A DNA stretch of 64,000 bases from Oscillospiraceae bacterium (GTDB lineage: Bacteria; Bacillota; Clostridia; Oscillospirales; Ruminococcaceae). Below, piece after piece: positions 8,927 to 18,471 of the stretch (within the stretch, counting starts at the first letter, position 1; every line of letters begins with the position of its first letter). Made by a program: the position numbers and the translations under genes. The DNA lies in the NCBI GenBank assembly GCA_017887325.1, contig JAGHIE010000013.1:62001-126000 (forward strand). The letters run 5' to 3'. The notes beneath the pieces are model-generated. The model was not told the origin of the DNA. It ran no database searches and was given only the letters and a program-made list of their open reading frames with translations.

Positions 8927-8959
8927 AAAAAAGGATAGTCGTTTTGACTATCCTTTTTT
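8927..8959. terminator. Bidirectional terminator
   Basis: Stem AAAAAAGGATAGTC with GACTATCCTTTTTT around a short loop, between convergent spoIVA and the phosphoesterase gene. Confidence 0.92.
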
Positions 8960-9802
8960 AGCTTTTAAAGTAACAGAAATAATATGAGGACGATTGAATA
9001 TTCTAAAAGGGAATAAACTATTTCCAAGCCCTCTACTGACTATTAATGTAGAATTTTTTTCTTTATATAATCCGTTTGTATATTTAGGTAAAAAACCTTG
9101 ACTAGGAGCGAATAAACCACCAACAAAAGGAATAACTATTTGCCCACCATGTACATGACCTGAAAATGTTAAATCAATATTGTTTTTTTGATATATATCA
9201 AAAAACTCTGGTCTATGTGATAACAATATTTGAAATCTAGTATTATCTGACATTTCTTGTAAATAATTATTATATTTAGATTTAATCGTTTTTACAGAAG
9301 TAGAACCATCTGAAACTTTAGCTTCTGATAGTCCAATAATATCTATGGAGATATCATTTTTATTTAGAATTGTTTTCTCGTTATCTAAAACATTAACACC
9401 ATTGTCTATCAAAACTTGTTTAATGTCAGAATATCTGTTTTGTCTAGCTTCGTGGTTTCCACTTATATAGTAAACAGGACATATTTTAACAGCTCTTTTT
9501 ATAAATTGAATTGCAATTGATAAATTGTATCTTCTGCTATCTATTAAATCACCTGTAATAACAATAATGTCTGGATTTGTTTGCTTTACTTTATTGATTA
9601 AACGATTTTGATTTTTGCCGAATAATTTATTGTGTAAATCAGAGATATGCGTGATTTTAAAATTATTAAAAGCTTTAGGAATTTTATTATTATAATAATT
9701 ATAATTAGATATTACAATATCATTATTTTGCCATATTAAAAATATAGATAAACTAATTAATACTGCTAAAATAATAGATATTATTTTGTATTTTATTTTC
9801 AT
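8948..9802 (-). CDS. Membrane-anchored metallophosphoesterase (YkuE/YaeI-like)
   Basis: A 284-residue calcineurin-like phosphoesterase with one N-terminal membrane helix (about residues 7-24). All metal-site motifs are present: ITHISDLHNKLFG, VITGDLIDSR, YISGNHEARQ, LLSHRPEFF and FSGHVHGGQ. The form matches the YkuE/YaeI group, of which some members act on UDP-diacylglucosamine-type lipids; the substrate here is not known. AAGGTGAT lies upstream of the ATG. It starts 9 bp after the methyltransferase gene, so both likely share a transcript. Confidence 0.88.
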   Translation of the reverse strand: MKIKYKIISIILAVLISLSIFLIWQNNDIVISNYNYYNNKIPKAFNNFKITHISDLHNKLFGKNQNRLINKVKQTNPDIIVITGDLIDSRRYNLSIAIQFIKRAVKICPVYYISGNHEARQNRYSDIKQVLIDNGVNVLDNEKTILNKNDISIDIIGLSEAKVSDGSTSVKTIKSKYNNYLQEMSDNTRFQILLSHRPEFFDIYQKNNIDLTFSGHVHGGQIVIPFVGGLFAPSQGFLPKYTNGLYKEKNSTLIVSRGLGNSLFPFRIFNRPHIISVTLKAKKG

Positions 9803-9811
9803 AATATCACC

Positions 9812-10519
9812 TTATTTTAAATTACCTGAAAGACCTATTAAATTCATAAATCTTCCATTATCAGTTTTTATCATTTGCAAATCTTCAATAGCATAAGGAT
9901 TATCGCAACTTAACCAACTATTCCAAGCTAAATCAAAGCATTTAAGTTCGTTAATTTTAAAATTATTTAAATGATTTTCGAACTTAGGTTTCCACCAGTC
10001 TATTGATTGCCACATAGGTAAAGCTTCTTCAGGCCACAATGACTTCATTTCTTCTGGAATATTTTTGTGTATTTCATGTTTCATACCTGGAAAAGCTATT
10101 GCTATTAAACCATCTTTTTTGAGAAATTTTTTTAGATAATCAAAATAAGTATCATTATTACCAAAATAGTGGTATGAGTCAACGCTAATAATTGCATCAA
10201 AAAAGTCTTCAGCAAAAGGTAGGTTAGTAGCTTCTGCACTAATAGGGATAATTTTATTATCTAGGTTTAGAGTTTGAAATCTTTTGTAATTATCAGTAGG
10301 AGATGTCCATAAATCAACAGCATATACTTGAACATCATATTCTTTTGCTAAAAAGATAGAAGTTAAACCTCTACCACAACCTAAATCCAAAATTCTGCTC
10401 CCTCTTTTTATAGTTAGTCCTTGTAATAATTCTTCTAAAATAATTATAGAGTTAGGTCCCATCATATTTTCATTAACAAAATTAATATTATAATTTTTAT
10501 ATTTATATAAGTTATTCAT
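9812..10519 (-). CDS. SAM-dependent methyltransferase (class I)
   Basis: A 235-residue class I methyltransferase. Motif I is ILDLGCGRGLTSIFLA near residues 43-58, followed by VYAVDLW (motif II acidic residue), ISAEATNLPF and FDAIISVDSYHYFG (motif III/IV region). The family is of the small-molecule/Methyltransf_11 type; the substrate is not evident. A good AAAGGAGA precedes the ATG. A perfect palindromic terminator separates it from asnB upstream, so it may be expressed by read-through or a weak local promoter. Confidence 0.8.
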   Translation of the reverse strand: MNNLYKYKNYNINFVNENMMGPNSIIILEELLQGLTIKRGSRILDLGCGRGLTSIFLAKEYDVQVYAVDLWTSPTDNYKRFQTLNLDNKIIPISAEATNLPFAEDFFDAIISVDSYHYFGNNDTYFDYLKKFLKKDGLIAIAFPGMKHEIHKNIPEEMKSLWPEEALPMWQSIDWWKPKFENHLNNFKINELKCFDLAWNSWLSCDNPYAIEDLQMIKTDNGRFMNLIGLSGNLK

Positions 10520-10538
10520 GTATATTTCTCCTTTGTTA

Positions 10539-10576
10539 AAAATATAGCAGTATCTTATAAGATACTGCTATATTTT
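10539..10576 (-). terminator. Terminator after asnB
   Basis: A perfect 38-bp palindrome: 19-nt arms starting AAAATATAGCAGTATCTTA, flanked by A/T runs. It overlaps the asnB stop codon. Confidence 0.85.
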
Positions 10577-12404
10577 ATCTTTTAACGAAAAATTCTTCAT
10601 ACCATTTTAAGAACATAAATACAGTCCAAATTTTTCTTGAGTTATCGTAAGTATTATTGCGATGTTGATCTAATAGTTTTACTAGATATTCTGTGTTAAA
10701 GAATTGTTTTGCTGTATCATTTGTAAAGTATTCTTTAACAATGTTATAGTATTTATCTTCTTTTAACCATACACGAGTAGGAACAGGGAAACCAAGTTTT
10801 TTCTTATCAGCAGTTTTTTGTGGAATAACTTTATTAGCAGCTTTTCTTAAAGCTAATTTTGTAACTCCATCGTGAACTCTGTATTCAGTAGGAATTAAAC
10901 TTGCAATTTTCATAACTTCTTTATCTAAGAAAGGAACTCTAACTTCTAAAGAGTTAGCCATACTCATTTTATCAGCTTTTAAAAGAATATCATAAGCCAT
11001 CCATAAGTGAATATCTAGATATTGCATTTTTGTAACTTGGTCTTTATTTTTAACTTTATCAAAGAATGGTTTTGTAATATCTTGAGGAGTTTTTGTAGCA
11101 ACTCTATTTTTTAATAGTTTGTCTTTTTCTTTTTCATCAAACATAAAGGCATTACCAATGTAGCGTTCTTCTAATTCTTTAGAACGACGAACGAGGAAGT
11201 TAAATCCACGAACTTTAGGGAACTTACTAGCAATACCACCGATAACTCGACGAATTGGTAAAGGTATTTTGTTATAACCTTGAAATTCTAAAGGTTCTTT
11301 ATAGAAGTTATATCCACCAAATAGCTCGTCAGCACCTTCTCCAGATAATGCAACTTTTACATTTTTAGAAGCTTCTTTAGCAACAAAATATAAAGCAATT
11401 GCAGCAGGGTCAGCTAGAGGTTCGTCCATGAAGTATTGTATTTGAGAAATGTTGTCCCAAAATTCTTCTGCAGATATAACTTTGCTAATATTTTTAACTT
11501 TTATATGTTCAGAAAATTCTTTTGCCCAAGATATTTCATTATATTGGTTATTATCAAAACCAACTGTAAAAGTTTTATCTACTTGAGCTAAACAAGCCAT
11601 ATAACTTGAATCTATACCACTAGATAAGAAAGAACCAACTTCAACGTCACTTACTTTATGATATTTTACAGATTCTTTCATTATTTTTTCGACCTCATCT
11701 GTCCAGTATTGTAAATCGTGAGAATTGTCAGCATTAAATTCAGCTTGCCAATATCTTTTTATTTCAATATTTCCGTTTTGATAAATTAAATAGTGTGCAG
11801 GTGGTAATTTATAAACACCTTTAAAGAATGTTTCTTCACAAGGAGAATATTGGAAAGATAAGTAGTGTTCTAATATTTCTTGATTTAATTCTTTATTAAA
11901 GTTTGGGTGTTCTAAGAAAGATTTTATTTCAGAACCAAACATGAAAGTACCATTCATATTAGCGTAGTATAGTGGTTTAATTCCAAAGAAATCTCTTGCA
12001 CAGAATAATTTATCATTATTTTTATCCCAAATTGTAAAAGAGAACATACCTCTTAAATTATCAAGCATTTTAACACCATATTCTTCATATGAGTGAATTA
12101 AAACCTCACTATCTGTATGAGTTTCGAAAATATGTCCTTTTTCAATTAAATCTTCTCTTAATTCTTTGTAGTTATAAATTTCACCATTGAAAACTAAAAC
12201 TATTGATTTATCTTCGTTAAATAAAGGTTGACTTCCAACTTCTGATAAATCTATGATACTAAGTCTTCTAAAGCCTAAAGCTACTTTGTCATCAATATAT
12301 TTCCCATCACTATCAGGGCCACGATGAATAATAGTATTCATCATATTTGTTAAAATTTGTTCTTTATTATTTATATTATCGGAAAATCCAACATATCCAC
12401 ACAT
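10575..12404 (-). CDS. asnB: Asparagine synthase (glutamine-hydrolysing)
   Basis: A 609-residue class II glutamine amidotransferase. The N-terminal Ntn domain begins MCGYVGF, so Cys2 is the nucleophile, and keeps IIHRGPDSDG and LVFNGEIYNYKELRE. The synthetase domain has the ATP-loop VGSFLSSGIDSS and LSGEGADELFGGY. The family uses Gln and ATP to amidate Asp or another carboxylate; in B. subtilis an AsnB homologue amidates meso-diaminopimelate of peptidoglycan, so a cell-wall role is possible beside the glycosyltransferase and rml genes. AAGGAG lies 8 nt before the ATG. Confidence 0.9.
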   Translation of the reverse strand: MCGYVGFSDNINNKEQILTNMMNTIIHRGPDSDGKYIDDKVALGFRRLSIIDLSEVGSQPLFNEDKSIVLVFNGEIYNYKELREDLIEKGHIFETHTDSEVLIHSYEEYGVKMLDNLRGMFSFTIWDKNNDKLFCARDFFGIKPLYYANMNGTFMFGSEIKSFLEHPNFNKELNQEILEHYLSFQYSPCEETFFKGVYKLPPAHYLIYQNGNIEIKRYWQAEFNADNSHDLQYWTDEVEKIMKESVKYHKVSDVEVGSFLSSGIDSSYMACLAQVDKTFTVGFDNNQYNEISWAKEFSEHIKVKNISKVISAEEFWDNISQIQYFMDEPLADPAAIALYFVAKEASKNVKVALSGEGADELFGGYNFYKEPLEFQGYNKIPLPIRRVIGGIASKFPKVRGFNFLVRRSKELEERYIGNAFMFDEKEKDKLLKNRVATKTPQDITKPFFDKVKNKDQVTKMQYLDIHLWMAYDILLKADKMSMANSLEVRVPFLDKEVMKIASLIPTEYRVHDGVTKLALRKAANKVIPQKTADKKKLGFPVPTRVWLKEDKYYNIVKEYFTNDTAKQFFNTEYLVKLLDQHRNNTYDNSRKIWTVFMFLKWYEEFFVKR

Positions 12405-12507
12405 AGTAAAAACTCCTTAATTAATTATACCTACAATATTATATCACAAAATAATCATATTAATATTGTAAAAAAATAATAAATTTCTTAATTTTATAGA
12501 TAATATA

Positions 12508-13440
12508 TTATATAGTGAAAAATTGTCCAAAAGTTCTCATAAAACTATTTTTATAAAATTTATATTTAATTATTTGTCTAATTTTTCCAAATCTATTTAA
12601 TTTTGGTATTTTTAAATAAGCATTGAGAACTTCTTTTTGTTCATCTGACAAATTATTTTTGAATTCGTCTAAAAATAGATTTGCTTGAACAAACATCTTT
12701 CTATAATTTTCTTTAACAATAGCTCTATTTTTTAATTTATGTGAAATAAACTCCACACTTTTTGCATCTTTTGCACCTACTTGGTTATTAGAATGTTGTC
12801 TATAAAGCATAGTAGGTGTTTTTATATAACCAATGTAACCAAAACAACAAGCAATTAATCCTATCCACCAATCGTGCATAGTACATTCTTTAGGTTTTGA
12901 ATTTATTAGATTTAATAAAGAATTATTAATCATGGTAGTACAACCAGTAATATTATTTTGAATTAACAAGTTTCTTAAAAGTGTTCTTTCAGGAGATATA
13001 TTTTGAAACTCAAAGAAAGAATTAGATAAAACATTTAAGTTTTCATCTACAACTTTTAAATCAGTGTGAACTAAAATAGGTTTTTCTTTACCATATTTAT
13101 TTTCTAGTTCACACATTTTGTTAAATGTAAGTTCTAATTTGTTTTCTAACCACACATCATCTTGGTCACATAAAGCAACATAATCACAATTTTTATCTAA
13201 ACTTAAAATTAAGTTAAAAAAATTATTTTCTGCACTTTTTGAAGGTATATCATTAGAAATAACTTTAATTTTTTCTGGATATAAAGATTGATATTCTTTT
13301 AGAATGGTTAGGGTATTATCTGTTGAACAATCATCTGATACATAAAGATACCAATCTTTATAGGTTTGATTTAAAATGGAGTCAAGTTGTTGTTTAATAA
13401 ATTTTTCTCCATTATAAGTTGCCATAGCAATGTATATCAT
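12508..13440 (-). CDS. Glycosyltransferase family 2 (rhamnosyltransferase-like)
   Basis: A 310-residue GT-A glycosyltransferase. The N-terminus IYIAMATYNGEKFIKQQLDSILNQTYKDWYL binds the nucleotide sugar; SDDCSTDNT and CDQDDVWL are the typical acidic motifs (the latter with the metal-binding DDxW pattern of RgpB/WbbL-like rhamnosyltransferases). A short basic helical tail ends the protein. Facing the dTDP-rhamnose operon, it probably adds rhamnose to a surface polysaccharide, an inference from context. AAGGGA lies upstream of the ATG. Confidence 0.82.
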   Translation of the reverse strand: MIYIAMATYNGEKFIKQQLDSILNQTYKDWYLYVSDDCSTDNTLTILKEYQSLYPEKIKVISNDIPSKSAENNFFNLILSLDKNCDYVALCDQDDVWLENKLELTFNKMCELENKYGKEKPILVHTDLKVVDENLNVLSNSFFEFQNISPERTLLRNLLIQNNITGCTTMINNSLLNLINSKPKECTMHDWWIGLIACCFGYIGYIKTPTMLYRQHSNNQVGAKDAKSVEFISHKLKNRAIVKENYRKMFVQANLFLDEFKNNLSDEQKEVLNAYLKIPKLNRFGKIRQIIKYKFYKNSFMRTFGQFFTI

Positions 13441-13502
13441 AAAAAATCCCTTACTTTTAAATTATTTATACTATTATTTACACTTATAAATATTGCTAGT
13501 AT

Positions 13503-13531
13503 ATAGTACCACAGATTAAGTATATTATCAA
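13503..13531 (-). promoter_or_regulatory. Sigma-A promoter of the minus-strand glycosyltransferase gene
   Basis: On the minus strand: TTGATA (13526-13531), a 17-nt spacer and TACTAT (13503-13508). It is divergent from and adjacent to the rmlA promoter. Confidence 0.55.
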
Positions 13532-13540
13532 CAAAAAAAC

Positions 13541-13569
13541 TTGATTTTTTTTATACTATGTGATAGAAT
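13541..13569 (+). promoter_or_regulatory. Sigma-A promoter of the rmlACB operon
   Basis: TTGATT at 13541-13546, a 17-nt spacer, and TAGAAT at 13564-13569 with an extended -10 (TGA directly before it). Confidence 0.65.
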
Positions 13570-13649
13570 ATATAAAATAGTAGGATTATGCTTAGTTTTA
13601 GCAAATCTAAGGGATTTATAAAATAATGAAACGAAAGAGGATTGATGAT

Positions 13650-14528
13650 ATGAAAGGTATTATACTAGCAGGTGGTTCTGGTACTAGATTATATCCATTA
13701 ACTATGATCACAAGTAAACAGTTACTTCCTATCTATGATAAACCAATGATTTATTATCCATTATCAACTTTAATGTTAGCTGGTATAAAAGATATTTTAA
13801 TAATATCTACACCAACAGACTTACCAAACTTTGAAAAATTATTAGGTGATGGTAGTCAATACGGTGTTAAATTAACATATAAAGAACAACCATCTCCAGA
13901 TGGTTTGGCTCAAGCTTTTATTTTGGGCGAAGAATTTATCGGTGACGATGATGTTGCTATGGTATTAGGCGACAATATCTTCTACGGTAATGGATTTAGT
14001 AAAGTATTACAACAAGCTGTTAACAATAAAGGTAGAGCTACTGTTTTTGGTTATTATGTAGAAGACCCTGAAAGATTCGGTATTGTTGAATTTGATGAAA
14101 ATGGAAAAGTTTTATCAGTTGAAGAAAAACCAGAAAATCCAAAATCTAATTATGCTTTAACAGGTTTATATTTCTATGATAACAGAGTTGTTGAGTATGC
14201 TAAAAACTTAAAACCATCAGCAAGAGGCGAATTAGAAATTACAGACTTAAATAGAATTTACTTAGAAAATAATGACTTAGACGTTCAATTATTAGGTAGA
14301 GGATATGCTTGGCTTGATACAGGTACAATGGATAGCTTATTAGAAGCTGGTGAATTTGTAAGCATGATTGAAAAACGCCAAGGAATTAAAATTTCTGCTC
14401 CTGAAGAAATTGCTTTCTTAAAAGGTTGGATTTCTAAAGAACAATTACTAGAAGCTGCTGAAAAATATGGTAAATCAACATATGGTCAACACCTAAAAAA
14501 AGTTGCTGAAGGTAAAATTAGATACTAA
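13650..14528 (+). CDS. rmlA: Glucose-1-phosphate thymidylyltransferase
   Basis: A 292-residue enzyme, the normal length for RmlA, which joins dTTP and glucose-1-phosphate to give dTDP-glucose, the first step to dTDP-L-rhamnose. Signature motifs: [51 protein letters not shown], and [20 protein letters not shown]. Start at 13650 rather than the in-frame ATG at 13626 because AGAGG lies 9 nt upstream and the protein then begins as its homologues do. First gene of rmlA-rmlC-rmlB. Codon choice is richer in C-ending codons than in neighbours, suggesting high expression. Confidence 0.97.
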   Translation: MKGIILAGGSGTRLYPLTMITSKQLLPIYDKPMIYYPLSTLMLAGIKDILIISTPTDLPNFEKLLGDGSQYGVKLTYKEQPSPDGLAQAFILGEEFIGDDDVAMVLGDNIFYGNGFSKVLQQAVNNKGRATVFGYYVEDPERFGIVEFDENGKVLSVEEKPENPKSNYALTGLYFYDNRVVEYAKNLKPSARGELEITDLNRIYLENNDLDVQLLGRGYAWLDTGTMDSLLEAGEFVSMIEKRQGIKISAPEEIAFLKGWISKEQLLEAAEKYGKSTYGQHLKKVAEGKIRY

Positions 14529-14548
14529 TAAATAAAGAAGGTAGAACA

Positions 14549-15094
14549 ATGAATGTTATTAAAACAGATATTGAAGATTTAGTAGTTATTGAACCAGTAG
14601 TTCATGGTGACCACAGAGGTTGGTTTATGGAAACTTATTCTGCTAAAGAATTGGAAAAACATGGAATTAATACAGTTTTCGTACAAGATAATCAATCATT
14701 CTCTGCTCAAAAAAACACATTAAGAGGTATGCATTTCCAAAATGCTCCTATGGCACAAACAAAATTGATTCGTTGTACTAGAGGTGCAATAATTGATACT
14801 GTTGTTGATTTAAGAAAAAATTCAAAAACTTATAAAAAATGGTTTTCTATTGAATTATCAGCAGAAAACAAAAAACAATTATATATCCCAAAAGGATTTG
14901 CTCATGGATTTGTTACATTGACTGAAGATGTTGAAGTTCAATACAAAGTTGATGAATTCTATTCAAAAGAACATGATAGAAGCATTAGATATGACGATCC
15001 AGAAATTGGTATTAAATGGGAAGTTGAAAACCCAATATTATCTGAAAAAGACTTAAATGCTCCATTATTAAAAGATAGTGATGTTAATTTTTAA
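14549..15094 (+). CDS. rmlC: dTDP-4-dehydrorhamnose 3,5-epimerase
   Basis: A 181-residue cupin enzyme, typical for RmlC, epimerising carbons 3 and 5 of dTDP-4-dehydro-6-deoxyglucose. It shows the expected DHRGWFMETYS, VQDNQSFSAQKNTLRGMHFQ (with the catalytic His), GAIIDTVVDLRKNSKTY with the catalytic Asp, and YIPKGFAHGFVTL. It starts 20 bp after rmlA with AAGAAGGT as ribosome site. Confidence 0.97.
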   Translation: MNVIKTDIEDLVVIEPVVHGDHRGWFMETYSAKELEKHGINTVFVQDNQSFSAQKNTLRGMHFQNAPMAQTKLIRCTRGAIIDTVVDLRKNSKTYKKWFSIELSAENKKQLYIPKGFAHGFVTLTEDVEVQYKVDEFYSKEHDRSIRYDDPEIGIKWEVENPILSEKDLNAPLLKDSDVNF

Positions 15095-15134
15095 TGTGAA
15101 ACATAAAGTTTTTTAAAATGAAAGGACAATAAAT

Positions 15135-16154
15135 ATGAAAATTTTAGTTACAGGTGCAGCTGGATTTATAGGAAGTAACTTCGTTTACTTAATGTTAGAA
15201 CAACACCCAGATTATGAAATAGTAGGTTTAGACTTATTAACATATGCTGGAAACTTAGAAACATTAGAAGAAGCTATGAAAAATCCAAAATTCAAATTTA
15301 CAAAAGGTGATATAGCTGATAGAGACTATATCTTCAATCTATTCAAAGAAGAAAAATTTGATATAGTTGTTAACTTTGCTGCTGAAAGCCATGTTGACCG
15401 TTCTATCGAAGATCCAGGTATTTTCTTAAGAACAAATATTTTAGGTACTCAAGTATTAATGGATGCTTGTCGTGAATATGGTATTAAAAGATATCACCAA
15501 GTTTCTACAGACGAAGTATATGGTGACTTACCATTAGACAGACCAGATTTATTCTTCACAGAAGAAACACCAATCCACACATCAAGCCCATACTCAGCAT
15601 CAAAAGCTGCAGCTGACTTATTAGTATTAGCTTACCATAGAACTTTTGGTTTACCAGTAAGTATTACTCGTTGTTCAAATAACTATGGTCCATACCACTT
15701 CCCAGAAAAATTAATCCCATTAATTATTTCTAGAGCTTTAGCTGATGAAAGCTTACCAGTATATGGTACAGGTGAAAATGTTCGTGACTGGTTATATGTA
15801 AAAGACCACTGTATCGCTATTGATAAAGTTATCCATGACGGTAAAGTTGGCGAAGTTTACAATGTTGGTGGACACAACGAAAGAACAAACTTAGAAGTTG
15901 TAAAAACAATTTTACACGAATTAGGTAAACCAGAAAGCTTAATCACATATGTTGGAGACCGTAAAGGTCATGATATGCGTTATGCTATTGACCCTACAAA
16001 AATTTCTAATGAATTAGGTTGGTTACCAACAGTAAAATTCGATGACGGTATTAAAATGACAATTAAATGGTATTTAGATAATCAAGATTGGTGGAAAAAC
16101 ATCATTAGTGGCGATTATAAAAACTACTATGAAAAAATGTATTCTAACCGTTAA
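15135..16154 (+). CDS. rmlB: dTDP-glucose 4,6-dehydratase
   Basis: A 339-residue extended SDR enzyme. The NAD-binding GAAGFIGSNFV is at the N-terminus; NFAAESHVDRSI, the STDEVYGDL motif with the catalytic Thr-Asp-Glu, and the YSASKAAADLLV Tyr/Lys pair are all present. It converts dTDP-glucose to dTDP-4-dehydro-6-deoxyglucose. GAAAGGA precedes the ATG. The internal hairpin after it (16167-16200) probably reduces but does not abolish read-through into rmlD. Confidence 0.97.
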   Translation: MKILVTGAAGFIGSNFVYLMLEQHPDYEIVGLDLLTYAGNLETLEEAMKNPKFKFTKGDIADRDYIFNLFKEEKFDIVVNFAAESHVDRSIEDPGIFLRTNILGTQVLMDACREYGIKRYHQVSTDEVYGDLPLDRPDLFFTEETPIHTSSPYSASKAAADLLVLAYHRTFGLPVSITRCSNNYGPYHFPEKLIPLIISRALADESLPVYGTGENVRDWLYVKDHCIAIDKVIHDGKVGEVYNVGGHNERTNLEVVKTILHELGKPESLITYVGDRKGHDMRYAIDPTKISNELGWLPTVKFDDGIKMTIKWYLDNQDWWKNIISGDYKNYYEKMYSNR

Positions 16155-16166
16155 TTTGTAGATAAT

Positions 16167-16200
16167 AAAAAGGGCAGAAGTTTATTTTGCCCTTTTTAGT
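16167..16200 (+). terminator. Terminator between rmlB and rmlD
   Basis: Stem AAAAAGGGCA with TTGCCCTTTTT around about 10 nt, followed by AGTTTT. It splits the rhamnose pathway into rmlACB and rmlD-glycosyltransferase. Confidence 0.75.
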
Positions 16201-16233
16201 TTTAATGATAAGTTAAATAGGTAGGTATAATTT

Positions 16234-17079
16234 ATGAAAGTTTTAGTAACAGGTTTTAATGGACAATTAGGTTATGACATCGTAAACTTATTAAAATCAC
16301 AAAATGTAGAATGTGTCGGAGTTGACATAAATGATTTTGATTTAACAGATGAAAAATCAGTTAGAGATTATGTTTTAAATTATAATCCTAATGTTATTGT
16401 ACATTGTGCTGCTTATACTGCTGTTGATAAAGCAGAAGATGATAGAGAATTATGCTATAAAGTAAATGTTGACGGAACAAGATATTTAGCAAAAGTTGCA
16501 AAAGAGTTAGACGCTAAATTTGTTTACTTTAGTACAGACTATGTTTTCCCAGGAACAGGAACACAAATGTACAAAGAAGATGACCAAACAGGACCTACAA
16601 ACCAATATGGAATAACAAAATTAAAAGGCGAAGAAGCTGTTAAAGAATTACTAGAAAAATATTTTATTTGTCGTATTTCATGGGTGTTTGGAGAAAACGG
16701 AAATAACTTTATAAAAACTATGTTAAGATTATCTGAAACAAGAGATAAATTGACAGTAGTAAATGACCAAATAGGTTCTCCAACATATTGTAAAGATGTT
16801 GCAAAATTAGTTTGCGAAATGATAAAAACTGAAAAATATGGAACATATCATGTTACAAATGAAGGATTATGTAGTTGGTATGAATTTGCTTGTGAAATAT
16901 TTAAACAAGCAGGTAGAAATATTACCGTAGAACCAGTTGATTCTACAGCTTTCCCAGTAAAAGCTGAAAGACCAAAAAATTCAAGAATGTCTAAAGACAA
17001 ACTAGAAGAAAACGGTTTTGAAAGATTACCAACATGGCAAGATGCTTTGGGTAGATTTTTGAAAAATATTGGAGAATAG
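16234..17079 (+). CDS. rmlD: dTDP-4-dehydrorhamnose reductase
   Basis: A 281-residue SDR reductase doing the last step of dTDP-L-rhamnose synthesis. Motifs: VLVTGFNGQLGYDIV (cofactor), HCAAYTAVDKAEDD, YFSTDYVFPGTG and the active-site YGITKLKGEE Tyr/Lys. TAGGTAGG serves as ribosome site. Codon choice here is less biased than in rmlACB. The next glycosyltransferase gene begins 8 bp downstream, so the two are co-transcribed. Confidence 0.96.
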   Translation: MKVLVTGFNGQLGYDIVNLLKSQNVECVGVDINDFDLTDEKSVRDYVLNYNPNVIVHCAAYTAVDKAEDDRELCYKVNVDGTRYLAKVAKELDAKFVYFSTDYVFPGTGTQMYKEDDQTGPTNQYGITKLKGEEAVKELLEKYFICRISWVFGENGNNFIKTMLRLSETRDKLTVVNDQIGSPTYCKDVAKLVCEMIKTEKYGTYHVTNEGLCSWYEFACEIFKQAGRNITVEPVDSTAFPVKAERPKNSRMSKDKLEENGFERLPTWQDALGRFLKNIGE

Positions 17080-17087
17080 GAAAAATT

Positions 17088-17840
17088 ATGAAAAAAGTTT
17101 CAGTTTGCATTGTAAATCACAACGATAAAAATACTATTTTGGATACTATAAAATCTTTATACGAATATACAAAAGGCGTAGAGTTGGAAATATTTGTATC
17201 TGATAATAAATCTGAAGACGGCTCTTTAGATTTGATAAGAGAACAATATCCAAATGTTATCATAGTAGAAAATAAAGAAAATATTGGATTTGGTGCAGGT
17301 AATAATGCTGTATTAGATAAGATTGATTCAGATTATCATATATTGGTAAATCCAGATATAGAGATAACATATGATGTTATAACACAAATGGTAGAATATA
17401 TGGAAGAAAACCAAGATATAGGGATATTAACTCCAACTATAATGAATTTTGATAATACTATACAGCATTTACCTAAGAAAAAACCAAAATTTATTTACCT
17501 ATTAGGCGGTAGATTAAGTTTTCTAAAAAAATATCGTGATGATTTTACAATGGCAAATGAAGATATAAAAGAACCTATTTCTATTGATTTTTGTACTGGT
17601 TGTTTTATGTTTTTAAGAACATCTATATTTAAAAAAGTTAACGGATTTGATGAAAGATATTTTTTATATTTTGAAGATGCAGATATAACAAGAGAAGTAC
17701 AAAAATATGCAAAAACTATATATAATCCTAAATTTTATGTATATCACCATTGGCATAGAGCCAGTGGTAAAAGTATAAAGTTTTTATTTATACATATAAT
17801 ATCAATGTTTAAATATTACTTTAAATGGTTAGGAAAATAA
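17088..17840 (+). CDS. Glycosyltransferase family 2 (WbbL-like rhamnosyltransferase)
   Basis: A 250-residue GT-A enzyme: VSVCIVNHNDKNTILDTIKSL, FVSDNKSEDGS, ENIGFGAGNNAVL, HILVNPDIEI, and the acceptor-side motif CTGCFMFLRTSIFKKVNGFDERYFLYFEDADITRE, typical for dTDP-Rha:GlcNAc-PP-lipid rhamnosyltransferases (WbbL). It likely moves rhamnose made by RmlABCD to a lipid-linked surface glycan. The C-terminal basic, hydrophobic part (HIISMFKYYFKW) may sit on the membrane. It is 8 bp from rmlD and ends in a terminator. Confidence 0.85.
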   Translation: MKKVSVCIVNHNDKNTILDTIKSLYEYTKGVELEIFVSDNKSEDGSLDLIREQYPNVIIVENKENIGFGAGNNAVLDKIDSDYHILVNPDIEITYDVITQMVEYMEENQDIGILTPTIMNFDNTIQHLPKKKPKFIYLLGGRLSFLKKYRDDFTMANEDIKEPISIDFCTGCFMFLRTSIFKKVNGFDERYFLYFEDADITREVQKYAKTIYNPKFYVYHHWHRASGKSIKFLFIHIISMFKYYFKWLGK

Positions 17841-17873
17841 AAAAAGTAGATACCTAGTGGTATCTACTTTTTT
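17839..17873. terminator. Bidirectional terminator
   Basis: Stem AAAAAAGTAGATACC with GGTATCTACTTTTTT and a 4-nt loop, between the convergent glycosyltransferase and DUF4364 genes. Confidence 0.92.
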
Positions 17874-18426
17874 ATTCGTTTGTCATTAAATAAGCTATGA
17901 TATTTTTATAAAATTCTGCTGGATTGGATTGTACTTTTTTTCTAACGATATTTGCTTGATCTTCAGTAGGCATAAAAATTGTAAAGTTTAGCAAGTCAAA
18001 GCCATTGTCATGTATTGCAATATGAACATTAAATCCATTATGAGTAGGCTCGATGAAAACTTCATTTTCTTTTTTGCTTCGTTCTTTATTGAGAAAAGAA
18101 TTTGTATAATTAACAACTTTATCTCTTACAGAGATAGGTAAAGTTCTATAAAACATTTTACAAGCATCTTTTCCTAAATTTGTAAGTTTTAAAATTTCTA
18201 TATCATCTTTTTTTATAATTTCTACTTGATTATCTTTAATAAGTTGAGAAAAAGCATCAGCAAATACAAAATAATTAGCTAAATTGGTTTCTTCTAAAAT
18301 AACTTGTAATTGTTGTTCAGAAAGAGGTTGTGTAATAGAATTTAATAGATAACAAATTAAAATTCTAACATCAGAAGGCTTTTGAAAACCGCCTGGTGTA
18401 ACACCTGCAACAATGTTATCTGCCAT
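17872..18426 (-). CDS. DUF4364 family protein (winged-helix-like)
   Basis: A 184-residue protein of the DUF4364 family. The N-terminal 80 residues (DVRILICYLLNSITQPLSEQQLQVILEET... FVFADAFSQLIKDNQVEII... LKLTNLGKDAC) look like a winged-helix DNA-binding fold with a wing before LTNLG; the C-terminal half is an alpha/beta domain (FNVHIAIHDNGFDLLNFTIFMP). A regulatory role is plausible but not shown. It has a near-consensus promoter and AGGGGA ribosome site, and is transcribed alone, divergent from murD. Confidence 0.75.
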   Translation of the reverse strand: MADNIVAGVTPGGFQKPSDVRILICYLLNSITQPLSEQQLQVILEETNLANYFVFADAFSQLIKDNQVEIIKKDDIEILKLTNLGKDACKMFYRTLPISVRDKVVNYTNSFLNKERSKKENEVFIEPTHNGFNVHIAIHDNGFDLLNFTIFMPTEDQANIVRKKVQSNPAEFYKNIIAYLMTNE

Positions 18427-18471
18427 AAAAATTTTCCCCTTTATTATAGTAATATAATAATAACACTTTTA

